Source: an uncultured Ilumatobacter sp. (GTDB taxonomy: Bacteria > Actinomycetota > Acidimicrobiia > Acidimicrobiales > Ilumatobacteraceae). Taken from it: a stretch of 12,464 nucleotides of DNA. Below the pieces are notes generated by a model. The model had not been told where the DNA came from. It ran no database searches and saw nothing but the letters and a program-made list of their open reading frames with translations. Positions 5,870 to 12,464 of this stretch are shown here, piece by piece; position 1 is the first letter of the stretch, and every line of letters begins with the position of its first letter. The stretch is taken from assembly GCA_938049325.1 (NCBI GenBank), contig CALICC010000188.1:1-12464 (forward strand), in the 5' to 3' direction. The position numbers and the translations under genes are program-made.

Positions 5870-8670
5870 TGTTCGGCCTCGAGAGGAGTGGTTCCAGTGT
5901 TGAATGCATCGGCGAGGTCGGCGACGAGGATGGGCTCGACGCTGGGCAGCGAGAGGAGTCCCGATTCGCTCACCTCGCCGATGTTCAGCACCTCGTCGTG
6001 CATCGTGCGGTTGAACTGCGCGACGTTTCGTGGCTCGACTTCGACGATGAGGCGCCCGACGGATTCGCTGAAGAGGGCGGTTGCCAGGTCGTCGTGCGGC
6101 AGTTTGCCGATCGAGGCACCCAACCGACCGGCGATGCACATCTCGGCCATCGCGACGGCGAGCCCGCCTTCGCTGACGTCGTGGCACGACACGACCAGAC
6201 CGGCCTGCATCGCTTCGTGCAACCGTCGATATCGCATGGCGGCATCGGGGTCGGGGGCTGGGGCGACGCCTGGATCGGGTGGCGCACCCTGAACGAGGTC
6301 GAGATGCGACCCGGCGAACTCTGTCGCGGTCGCTCCGATCAACAGCAATTCGTTGCCAGCGGCGACGAGATCGGGTGTGACGCACCGATCTGCGTCAGGT
6401 ACGTGGCTGACCGCCGTGATGACGAGTGTTGGAGGCACGGCGTGGCGTTCGCCGTCGGCGCCGATGTACTCGTTGTTCAGCGAATCCTTGCCGGAGACGA
6501 ACGGTGCGTTGAAGGTGAAGGCTGCCGCGCAGCACCCGTCGACGGCGGCCGCGAGTTCACCCAGCGTGGATTCGCGGCGCGGGTCACCCCACGAGAAGTT
6601 GTCAAGCAGTGCGGTGCGGTCGGGATCGCCGCCCACCGCGACGACGTTGCGAACGGCTTCGTCGACGGCGGCAAAGGCCATGGCCTCCGGGTCGTGCAGC
6701 CCGTGCCACGGGTTGACCCCGATGCCGATGGCGATGCCGTGCTGGTCGAGCGGTTCGGCGAGCACCACGCCGTCGGCGGGTCCGTCGCCAGCGGCGCCGA
6801 CCAGCGGGCGGACCACGGTCGAGCCGAGGATCTCGTGGTCGTAGCGATGGATGGTCGCCGCCTTTGATGCAATGTTGGGGTGCCGAAGCAATGCGAGCAA
6901 CGTCGCCGACGGGTCGGTGACGGTCCGACCGGTCGCACCGCTGCGCTTCGGTGACGGCATGACGGCGGTCATGTGGCGTTGCGGTCGACCGTCGTGGAGG
7001 AACGTGGTGTCGAGGTCGGCAACGACCTGATCGCCGACCCGGACGATGAGTACGCCGTCGCCGGTGAATTGGCCGACATCGGCCCATTCGACGCCGACCT
7101 TGTCGCATCGTTGGGCGATCGCGCTGACGCCACGCGGCGGTACCGAGATCACCATGCGTTCCTGAGCCTCCGACAACCACACTTCCCACGGCTCGAGACC
7201 GGGATACTTGCGTGGCACGAGGGCGAGATCGACATCGGCGCCAACGCCTTCGGCCATCTCGCCGATTGCTGATGACAGTCCGCCTGCGCCGCAATCGGTG
7301 ATGCCGGAGTACAGATCTTCGGCGCCGACGAGTGCGTCGATCAGGAGCTTCTCGACGATCGGGTCGCCGATCTGAACGCTGGCTCCTGCGACTTCTCCGG
7401 TGGTTGCGTCCATCGTTGCCGACGAGAAGGTCGCCCCGCGGATGCCGTCACGCCCGGTAGCGCCGCCGAGCACGATGACTCGATCGCCAGCGTGCGGGCC
7501 GTCGTGAATGGAGCGAGTGTCGGCGGTGCCGATGCAACCCGCGAAGACGAGTGGATTCGTGGTGTAAGCGGGGTCGTACAAGATCGCGCCCGCCACCGTC
7601 GGAAGCCCGATCTTGTTGCCGTAGTCGGCCACACCGTCGATCACGCCCTCGCGGATACGCCGAGGATGTAGCGCTCCGTCAGGAAGGTCGGCGAGCGGAA
7701 GGTCGTCGGGGCCGAAGCACAAGATGTCGGTGACGGCGATCGGACGATGGGCGATCCCCAAGACGTCGCGGATGACGCCGCCGACCCCGGTGTTCGCGCC
7801 ACCGAACGGCTCGACTGCGGAGGGGTGATTGTGCGTCTCCGCCTTGAGGGCGATGGTCGTGCCCTTCTCGAACTCGACGACGCCGGCGTTGCCGACGAAT
7901 GCCGACCGGACGAAGGAAGCGTCGATCGACTCGGTGCACGAGCGCAGCTGACGCATCAAGGGCTCTCGCTCCACCGGATCGCCCGACTCGGGATCGACTG
8001 TGTGGATCACGGCGCGGAAGGTCTTGTGAGCGCAGTGCTCGCTCCACGTCTGCGCGAGCGTTTCGATCTCCACGTCGGTGGGATCGCGACCGATCGCTTC
8101 GAAGTGATCACGGATCACGATCAATTCCTCGAGGTCGAGGTACAGCGACCGGTCGTCGTTCACTGCCGCGAGGCCGTGCTCGTCGAGTCCGCGAATCTCG
8201 ATGATGGTCGGATCGACCGGTGCCGGTTCGCCGACGAGCGGCGCTGGATCGAGTGTGCCCGGAGCCCACCTTTCGATGATCGGGTTGACCAAGAGGCGCT
8301 CGATGATGGCGGTGACGGCCTCGTCGTCGGCGTTCTCGGCGAACTCGACGCGGAGTCCGGAGGACGCGTGGTCGATTTCGACGCCCAAGGTGGCTGCAGC
8401 GCGATGCACGGTGTCAGCGTCGGTGTCGGTCACGCCAGCGAGCAGTCCGATCTCGACGGCGCGCCCGGTCGGAACGTCCCACGTTCCCATCTGAAGCAAC
8501 GGGTCAACCAGCAAGCCATGCAGCGATTGTCGGTCGTGATCGGTGAGATCACCTTCGATGTGGATCAGGTCGGCAATCGCCACTCCTGAAACCTCTGCGA
8601 GCCCGAGCGCTGCCGCTCCGGAAGTGATCTGATCAACGCGCGGGTCGTTGTCGAGTGAGCGAATCGTCAT
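5866..8670 (-). CDS. purL: FGAM synthase synthetase subunit (PurL) with built-in PurS-like N-terminus
   Basis: ATP-dependent synthetase subunit converting FGAR to FGAM with ammonia from PurQ. From ATG 8670 it has 934 residues. That is longer than small PurL (about 740) and shorter than the single-chain large PurL (about 1,290). Residues about 2-65 and 71-137 look like two PurS halves: each ends in a PurS-type motif (LLVDPLLQ; LLVNPIIERW), and the second has the GVTDTDADTV turn. Next come the catalytic linker TWSEHCAHKTF (208-218), the first ATP-site half with KAETHNHPSAVEPFGG (276-291), DCGAGGLSSAIGEMAEG (459-475), and the second half with DNFSWGDP (690-697), SGKDSLNN (726-733) and CHDVSEGGLAVAMAEM (829-844). 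There is no glutaminase domain; PurQ overlaps the 3' end by 4 bp. Start choice: GTG 8745 and ATG 8700 are in-frame alternatives, but the residues between them and 8670 look non-conserved. None of the three has a clear ribosome binding site. Confidence 0.93.
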   Translation of the reverse strand: MTIRSLDNDPRVDQITSGAAALGLAEVSGVAIADLIHIEGDLTDHDRQSLHGLLVDPLLQMGTWDVPTGRAVEIGLLAGVTDTDADTVHRAAATLGVEIDHASSGLRVEFAENADDEAVTAIIERLLVNPIIERWAPGTLDPAPLVGEPAPVDPTIIEIRGLDEHGLAAVNDDRSLYLDLEELIVIRDHFEAIGRDPTDVEIETLAQTWSEHCAHKTFRAVIHTVDPESGDPVEREPLMRQLRSCTESIDASFVRSAFVGNAGVVEFEKGTTIALKAETHNHPSAVEPFGGANTGVGGVIRDVLGIAHRPIAVTDILCFGPDDLPLADLPDGALHPRRIREGVIDGVADYGNKIGLPTVAGAILYDPAYTTNPLVFAGCIGTADTRSIHDGPHAGDRVIVLGGATGRDGIRGATFSSATMDATTGEVAGASVQIGDPIVEKLLIDALVGAEDLYSGITDCGAGGLSSAIGEMAEGVGADVDLALVPRKYPGLEPWEVWLSEAQERMVISVPPRGVSAIAQRCDKVGVEWADVGQFTGDGVLIVRVGDQVVADLDTTFLHDGRPQRHMTAVMPSPKRSGATGRTVTDPSATLLALLRHPNIASKAATIHRYDHEILGSTVVRPLVGAAGDGPADGVVLAEPLDQHGIAIGIGVNPWHGLHDPEAMAFAAVDEAVRNVVAVGGDPDRTALLDNFSWGDPRRESTLGELAAAVDGCCAAAFTFNAPFVSGKDSLNNEYIGADGERHAVPPTLVITAVSHVPDADRCVTPDLVAAGNELLLIGATATEFAGSHLDLVQGAPPDPGVAPAPDPDAAMRYRRLHEAMQAGLVVSCHDVSEGGLAVAMAEMCIAGRLGASIGKLPHDDLATALFSESVGRLIVEVEPRNVAQFNRTMHDEVLNIGEVSESGLLSLPSVEPILVADLADAFNTGTTPLEAEQ
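5877..5880 (-). promoter_or_regulatory. Ribosome binding site of purQ inside the end of purL
   Basis: On the minus strand GAGG (5880-5877) is followed by the 7-nt spacer CCGAACA and the ATG at 5869. It lies within the last codons of purL and selects the purQ start over longer open-frame options. Confidence 0.6.
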
Positions 8671-8813
8671 GCGATGTCGGCGGGACACCGGGGCGACCAT
8701 ACGGAGCAATCGACCGAGCGACCAGTCTTTCGTGGAAAATGTCACAGACCCGTCGCGAGATGCGCGCAGCCGGGCCGCCGAACGAGCGAGGAGTCGTGGA
8801 ATCGTCGAGGCGG
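8671..8813 (-). promoter_or_regulatory. purL upstream region, likely operon promoter
   Basis: This 143-bp gap lies between the stop of the upstream minus-strand gene and the preferred purL ATG. It must hold the operon promoter unless purL is read through from the upstream gene. On the minus strand the best -10-like hexamer I see is TATGGT at 8701-8696, about 25 nt before the ATG at 8670. No convincing -35 accompanies it. I see no riboswitch-like fold, no strong terminator with a U-tract and no Shine-Dalgarno sequence before 8670. If purL starts at 8745 or 8700, part of this region is coding. Confidence 0.3.
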
Positions 8814-10406
8814 CTACAGGCCGAGTTCGATGAGCGCTGCAGCGGTCAACGGTGCGACCTGATCGGGGGTCGGATAGCTCGGCACCCAGGCCTCCGCGCT
8901 CGTGGTGATCACGGTGATCGTCTCAGCTCCCAGCTGGGGGGCGCCGCTGATCTGACGGACGAGGCCTTGCGCATCGATCCAGATCTCGACCTCGGTGGAG
9001 GTGCCGGCAATCGCTTCAGGGACCGGGGCCGGCTCGCCGACGCCGACGACTGCAGTGGGGAGGGGTTCGGCCAGTTCGTCGGCGAGCGCCGGGGCTGCTG
9101 ACGTTGCGTCCGAAACGGTTCCATCGGGAGCAGGTATTGCATCTTGTGTCGGGACGGCCTCGTCGTTCAGAGCGACGGGCGGCATCGATGCGTTGCCGAC
9201 CAACGAAGCGTCGAGTGTCAGCAGAAGACGGCGAGTCGGTACGCCGGCAACGGTGGAATCGGTCGAGCGTTCGATCGTGACCGCAGCGCGTTGAGCGGCA
9301 GGAATGAACTCGTCGAGGTGCCGAACCCAATCGGTTCGTTCGAGGCGGTCCTGCAACGGGAAGTCTCCGCGGTCGACTTCGTACCACTGCGCGGCCTCGG
9401 CGTGTCGGACAAACGCCGCGTCACCGAACGTGAGTACTTCGAGATCGGGGCCGTCCGGCCGGGTGACTTCCACTCGCGACACGTCGGTTTCGAAGTCGGT
9501 CGTGACGTTGTAGGTGGTGTCGGGAGCGTCTGCGAGATCGGTCAGCGTGAACTCGGCAACTCGGATGACGGGAGGCTGAGTCGTGACCGTGGGGAAGCTG
9601 AGCGGCGCAGCTTGTTCACCGGCGGCTTCGTTCCCCTGTACGTATTGCTCGTAGAGCTCGGGTCCGTGCTGCGAGCCGAACCATCCGCCGGCACCGAGGA
9701 TGCCGACCAGCAAAAAACGACGCATCGCACGTGATGCCCCGCCGCTGGACTTCTTGGGCTGCTGACTGGGTGTATCGAAGAAGTCGATATCGAGCGGGCC
9801 CTTGGCCGTGGCGCTGATCGCTGCGGCCGCAGTGTTGGGTGGGGGCGTCGCTACTTTCGACGGCAGCGCAGGCAGGCTGCTCTCGAGGGGCATCATCGAC
9901 GGGTCCGGAGCGAGCACCGCGGAAGGCCCGGTCGTGATCGTTGGGGTCGCGGTGTCGTCTGCAGGGGAGGCGCTGGCGTCGATCGACTCGGCGGGAGCAT
10001 GTTGCGCTTCCGTCGGGGTGTCGACGGGATGTGGGGCGGCGATCGGCGCTGGGGCTGCAACGGGAGCAGGGGCCGCGACGGGTGCGGAGCTCGGAACGGC
10101 GACGGGCACCACGGCGCTGATCGGTGCGGGCGAGTCCAATGCGGGAGCTGGCGCAGGTGCGACGGCGGACCCAGTTTGTGCAGGAGAGGGGGTGGCCGGC
10201 GCCGGTGGGGTCGGAGGGGCGAAACCGACGCCCGCCGTGGGAGCAGCGTGCGCGATCGGTGGTGTCATCACGCGGGATTCGGGCGCGGTGGTGACGAGAG
10301 ATGTCGTGACCGGGTCCAGGCGGGGGAGTGTCATCGGTGGAGCCGGCTCGCGAACGGCGGGGCTGAGCGCGCCGCCGTCGGCCGGTGCATCGATGAGGTC
10401 TGTCAC
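8814..10406 (-). CDS. Single-pass membrane protein: Pro/Ala-rich N-terminus, extracytoplasmic lipoprotein-like domain; function unknown
   Basis: I do not recognise a named gene for this 530-residue protein. Residues 1-200 are low complexity, rich in Pro, Ala, Ser and Thr, including three hexads of the form APVAAP at 108-125. A motif-like acidic patch DIDFFDTPSQQP (206-217) precedes a basic stretch (KKSSGGASRAMRR, 218-230) and one hydrophobic helix, FLLVGILGAGGWFG (231-244). The positive-inside rule puts the N-terminus in the cytoplasm and the C-terminus outside. Residues about 283-515 have alternating strand-like patterns, for example LEVLTFGDAAFVR and EVEIWIDAQGLVRQ, reminiscent of LppX/LprG-like or LolA-like beta domains. 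A Pro/Ala-rich insert of about 70 residues (402-470) splits that domain. There is no lipobox. The start is GTG 10406: an in-frame TGA at 10412-10410 rules out anything further upstream, while ATG 10334 remains possible. It lies on the same strand as purL, 143 bp upstream; a shared role is not implied. Confidence 0.75.
   Translation of the reverse strand: MTDLIDAPADGGALSPAVREPAPPMTLPRLDPVTTSLVTTAPESRVMTPPIAHAAPTAGVGFAPPTPPAPATPSPAQTGSAVAPAPAPALDSPAPISAVVPVAVPSSAPVAAPAPVAAPAPIAAPHPVDTPTEAQHAPAESIDASASPADDTATPTITTGPSAVLAPDPSMMPLESSLPALPSKVATPPPNTAAAAISATAKGPLDIDFFDTPSQQPKKSSGGASRAMRRFLLVGILGAGGWFGSQHGPELYEQYVQGNEAAGEQAAPLSFPTVTTQPPVIRVAEFTLTDLADAPDTTYNVTTDFETDVSRVEVTRPDGPDLEVLTFGDAAFVRHAEAAQWYEVDRGDFPLQDRLERTDWVRHLDEFIPAAQRAAVTIERSTDSTVAGVPTRRLLLTLDASLVGNASMPPVALNDEAVPTQDAIPAPDGTVSDATSAAPALADELAEPLPTAVVGVGEPAPVPEAIAGTSTEVEIWIDAQGLVRQISGAPQLGAETITVITTSAEAWVPSYPTPDQVAPLTAAALIELGL
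10032..10085 (-). repeat. Three degenerate 18-bp repeats coding Ala-Pro-(Val/Ile)-Ala-Ala-Pro hexads
   Basis: Codons 108-125 of the membrane protein encode three consecutive six-residue units, APVAAP, APVAAP and APIAAP. At DNA level the units differ at several bases, so this is an old or selected protein-level repeat, not a recent tandem duplication. It is typical of an extended, flexible Pro/Ala linker. Confidence 0.6.
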
Positions 10407-10455
10407 ACATCATTCTTCGGCGTAACCACGATGCTTCTTGAGCAGGCGCAACAGA

Positions 10456-10472
10456 CGTCACGTGGGGTGACG
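10456..10472. repeat. Inverted repeat CGTCAC-N5-GTGACG
   Basis: CGTCAC (10456-10461) and GTGACG (10467-10472) are perfect inverse complements separated by GTGGG. The small palindromes GACGTC and CACGTG overlap the left arm. Its place between divergent genes fits a regulator-binding site, but the arms are short and a chance origin cannot be excluded. Confidence 0.35.
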
Positions 10473-10500
10473 GGACTCTTCCGGGTGGCGACGTGGCGCC

Positions 10501-10518
10501 TCCGAACGTACGCTCGGA
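10501..10518. promoter_or_regulatory. Near-perfect 18-bp palindrome TCCGAACGTACGCTCGGA, possible operator
   Basis: Eight of nine base pairs are symmetric (only 10506/10513 mismatch), centred on CGTACG. It ends 2 nt before the GTG start of the phosphatase and covers the putative -10 hexamer, which is where a repressor would block transcription. The palindrome is directly visible; the operator role is inference. Confidence 0.4.
10509..10514 (+). promoter_or_regulatory. Putative -10 element (TACGCT) for a leaderless transcript
   Basis: TACGCT fits the actinobacterial TANNNT -10 pattern and ends 6 nt before the GTG at 10521. This is the spacing expected when transcription begins at the start codon itself. 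The lack of a Shine-Dalgarno sequence in front of that GTG agrees. The -35 region is poor (TGGCGA around 10486-10491). Confidence 0.4.
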
Positions 10519-10520
10519 CC

Positions 10521-11225
10521 GTGACCGATCACGCTGAGCCCGAGCCGGATTCCACACGCCTCGTGCTCGTCCGCCACGGTGAGTCCGTCGTCACCGTGAA
10601 CCGAGTCATCGGAGGAGTCCGTTCGTGTGTCGGTCTCAGTGACTTGGGTCGGCAACAGTCCGAACGTCTCGCCGACAGGTTGGCCGCGACGGCAGAGCTG
10701 GACGTCGACGTGCTCGTGTCGAGTGACTTTCCGCGGGCGATCGAAACGGCGGAGATCATCCGGCCATCGCTTGGAGAGTCGGTGGCCTCGGCACCAATCG
10801 AGCAGCGTCCGGGATTCGGTGAGTTCGACCCAGGCCCCGAGATCGACGGAATGACATTCGCCGAGTACGTCGAGCGATTCGGGACGCCCGATTGGTCCGG
10901 CGACCCGCACACGGTGATCTTTCCCGGCGGCGAAACGGCTGCTCAATTTCATGAGCGCGTCCACGCGGCGCTGGATGAGCTGCTCGAGCAGCACGCAGGT
11001 CGATGCGTGTTGATCGCGTGCCACGGTGGGGTCGTCGACGCGATCGCCCGTCGCCTGCTCGGCGCCGAGATGACCGGCGGGTTCGAGTTGCAGACGCTCA
11101 ACACGTCCATCACCGAGTTCGTCGCGCTGCCCTCGGGTATGTGGCGCCTCGTTCGGTTCAACGACGGCGCACATCTGGCGGGCCTTCCTGAGCGCACACC
11201 GCGAGCTGTTCCTGCAGCGCGCTGA
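10521..11225 (+). CDS. Histidine phosphatase superfamily protein (phosphoglycerate mutase-like)
   Basis: This 234-residue protein of the branch-1 histidine phosphatase superfamily transfers phosphate through a phosphohistidine. The marks are VLVRHGES (15-22, nucleophile His19 with Arg18), the pocket arginine in SSDFPRAIETA (Arg72), the likely acid Glu101 in GEFD, and the second catalytic histidine in ACHGGVVDA (His168). The length and the LNTSITEF segment (193-200) resemble the many actinobacterial broad-specificity phosphatases annotated as phosphoglycerate mutase-like. The substrate cannot be told from sequence; a true glycolytic mutase is unlikely. The protein is predicted cytoplasmic, with no signal peptide or membrane helix. 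The start is GTG 10521, a few residues before the first strand; ATG 10431 would add 30 residues with no family support. The GMC oxidoreductase follows 18 bp downstream on the same strand, so the two may be co-transcribed. Confidence 0.9.
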   Translation: MTDHAEPEPDSTRLVLVRHGESVVTVNRVIGGVRSCVGLSDLGRQQSERLADRLAATAELDVDVLVSSDFPRAIETAEIIRPSLGESVASAPIEQRPGFGEFDPGPEIDGMTFAEYVERFGTPDWSGDPHTVIFPGGETAAQFHERVHAALDELLEQHAGRCVLIACHGGVVDAIARRLLGAEMTGGFELQTLNTSITEFVALPSGMWRLVRFNDGAHLAGLPERTPRAVPAAR

Positions 11226-11243
11226 CATGAGGCGTGAAGCGGT

Positions 11244-12464
11244 GTGAGGTGTCTCGTCGTTGGTGCAGGGTCGGCGGGGTGCGTCGCGGCGCGGCGCGTT
11301 CATGATGCAGGCCACGACGTCGTGCTCGTCGAGGCCGGTCCGCCACTCGAGGCTGGCGAGGTCCCGCGGGCGATCGAGAACGACGACAGCTTCGCAGCGC
11401 TCCGCGAGCCAGGTCGTACGTACGCGAACCTGACCGCGGCGCGGGTGGCCGGCGGAGAACACGTTCACTACCTGCGGGGGAGAGGCGTCGGTGGATCGAG
11501 CGCAGTCAACTCGATGCTCGCGTTGTCGGGAGACCACGAGTTGTACCGGTCGTGGGGCTGGACCGACGTCGATGATGCGTTCGATCGAATCCTCGTCCCG
11601 CACCAGCCTCCCGCGGCCCACGAACTCGGTGTCGTCGATCGGTTGCTCTTGGAGGCAACACCCGCGGCGATGGTTCCCGACCTCACTCGGCGCGGCGGTC
11701 GACGCGTGACATCGGCGGAGGCGTACGTGTGGCCGTGCGCAGCATCGGAACGACTGACCGTTCTCGCCGACCGGTGCGTCGACCAGGTGCGCTTCGACGA
11801 TACGGGAAGCGCGATCGGGGTCGTGCTCGCCGATGGGACGATCATCGATGCGGACCAGGTGATCTTGGCGGCAGGAGCCATCCACAGCCCGGCGATCTTG
11901 CTTCGGTCCGGATTGAGTGGCGACCAGATCGGCCGCGGGCTCATGGACCATCCGGCTGTCGGGTTCACGCTCGCCCTCGCGCCCGGTCTGCTGGAAGGTG
12001 GGGGTTCGCGCGGCAGCAGGTTGGTGACCGCGGCGTACGCCGACCTCGATCCAGTGCAAGTGCTCGCGCTGAACCACCTCGGCGCCCCGAGACCTGACGG
12101 TCTTGGCATGTTGCTCGTGGCGCTGATGCGTCCGGCGGGAGCAGCGGGAACGGTCTCGATCCGTTCAGACGATCCCACAATCGAACCGCGGGTCGATCGC
12201 GGCCTTCTGGACGACCCGACCGACGTGTTGCGTCTACGAGCAGGCGTCGCGGCGGTGATCGAGATGCTGTCGCTCCCGCCGTTCGTCGACAACGTGACCG
12301 ACGTCTACATCGACGATGCCGGAACATCGGTCGACGCACTCGACTCCGACGACGCGATCGATGCATGGCTACTTCGCAACGACGGGGGATACGTGCATGC
12401 GACGAGTAGCTGTGCGCGCGGTCTCGACGACGATGGCGCAGTGCGAGACCGGCGTGGCCTGTAC
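11244..12464 (+). CDS. Compact GMC-family FAD-dependent oxidoreductase (3' truncated by window)
   Basis: The frame is open from GTG 11244 to the window end (407 residues, no stop). An in-frame TGA at 11235-11237 and the FAD motif just after the GTG make this the only sensible start; GAGG lies 11 nt upstream. The ADP-binding Rossmann motif is VVGAGSAGCVAAR (5-17), ending in the acidic VLVEAGP (27-33). GMC signature 1 is RGRGVGGSSAVN (78-89), signature 2 is GAIHSPAILLRSG (211-223), and GRGLMDHP (230-237) follows. The C-terminal domain begins near 300 and holds YVHATSSC (383-390), where His385 matches the usual HPVGT catalytic histidine position. About 30-40 residues, including the second active-site residue, are probably beyond the edge. 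The two signatures are about 130 residues apart, against roughly 175 in choline dehydrogenase, so the substrate-covering region is trimmed. Family members oxidise alcohols (choline, sugars, sterols); the substrate here is unknown. A mycofactocin-linked MftG-type enzyme is one possibility, unproven. Confidence 0.88.
   Translation, partial: MRCLVVGAGSAGCVAARRVHDAGHDVVLVEAGPPLEAGEVPRAIENDDSFAALREPGRTYANLTAARVAGGEHVHYLRGRGVGGSSAVNSMLALSGDHELYRSWGWTDVDDAFDRILVPHQPPAAHELGVVDRLLLEATPAAMVPDLTRRGGRRVTSAEAYVWPCAASERLTVLADRCVDQVRFDDTGSAIGVVLADGTIIDADQVILAAGAIHSPAILLRSGLSGDQIGRGLMDHPAVGFTLALAPGLLEGGGSRGSRLVTAAYADLDPVQVLALNHLGAPRPDGLGMLLVALMRPAGAAGTVSIRSDDPTIEPRVDRGLLDDPTDVLRLRAGVAAVIEMLSLPPFVDNVTDVYIDDAGTSVDALDSDDAIDAWLLRNDGGYVHATSSCARGLDDDGAVRDRRGLY

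Larger units (their letters stand above)
10407..10520. promoter_or_regulatory. Divergent intergenic region with two inverted repeats
   Basis: This 114-bp region separates the minus-strand membrane protein from the plus-strand phosphatase and should hold promoters for both. An in-frame ATG at 10431 would extend the phosphatase by 30 residues through much of it, but that extension does not look conserved and has no ribosome binding site. It contains a CGTCAC/GTGACG dyad (10456-10472) and an 18-bp near-palindrome (10501-10518) next to the phosphatase start. Confidence 0.5.

Noticed and set aside
8746..8813. Possible terminator after the membrane protein (GCCGCC paired with GGCGGC)
   Set aside because: The arms are 6 bp with a loop of nearly 30 nt and no U-tract follows.
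9802..10425. Gly/Ala-rich 207-residue plus-strand frame resembling a PE-PGRS-like protein
   Set aside because: It is the complement of the Pro/Ala-rich codons of the membrane protein; CCN/GCN repeats read backwards give Gly/Ala/Thr runs.
10458..12077. 539-residue minus-strand frame across the phosphatase and GMC genes
   Set aside because: It spans two plus-strand genes with clear catalytic motifs and shows no motif itself.
1..12464. Search by eye for mobile elements, CRISPR repeats, tRNA/rRNA genes, riboswitches or defence genes
   Set aside because: No transposase or integrase motif, no regularly spaced repeats, no tRNA-like cloverleaf and no foreign-looking base composition were seen.

Overview
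This looks like chromosomal DNA from a high-GC actinobacterium. The sequence is GC-rich, GTG starts are frequent (purDM, the membrane protein, the phosphatase and the GMC enzyme), several starts have weak or no Shine-Dalgarno sequence, and genes are tightly packed. The protein style (acidic, Ala/Asp-rich) and the purine gene set suggest Acidimicrobiia (Ilumatobacter-like). That placement is inference from gene content, not a search result.

Layout. (1) Positions 1-425, plus strand: the 3' end of a conserved actinobacterial protein of unknown function, cut by the window edge. (2) Positions 464-8670, minus strand, transcribed right to left: a five-gene de novo purine operon purL-purQ-purC-purF-purDM. 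Junctions are 4-bp ATGA overlaps (purL/purQ, purQ/purC), 1 bp (purC/purF) and 9 bp (purF/purDM), so translation is probably coupled throughout. (3) Positions 8671-8813: a 143-bp gap before purL that must hold any purL promoter. (4) Positions 8814-10406, minus strand: a single-pass membrane protein with a long Pro/Ala-rich N-terminus and an extracytoplasmic domain, function unknown. (5) Positions 10407-10520: a divergent intergenic region with two inverted repeats. (6) Positions 10521-11225, plus strand: a histidine-phosphatase-superfamily enzyme. (7) Positions 11244-12464, plus strand: a compact GMC-family flavin oxidoreductase that runs off the right edge.

How the genes work together. PurF makes phosphoribosylamine from PRPP and glutamine. 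The PurD half of PurDM converts it to GAR. PurL with PurQ turns FGAR into FGAM, the PurM half of PurDM closes it to AIR, and PurC makes SAICAR from CAIR. PurN/PurT, PurK, PurE, PurB and PurH are not in the window.

Points of interest: the PurD-PurM fusion, which keeps a plausible internal PurM start; a PurD N-domain about 25 residues shorter than usual and lacking the usual APGN-type loop; a PurL with two built-in PurS-like segments but no glutaminase domain, explaining the absence of a separate purS; an undescribed Pro/Ala-rich membrane protein; and a near-perfect 18-bp palindrome over a putative leaderless promoter. I found no mobile element, CRISPR array, RNA gene or defence system. Apart from these variants the window is an ordinary metabolic region.
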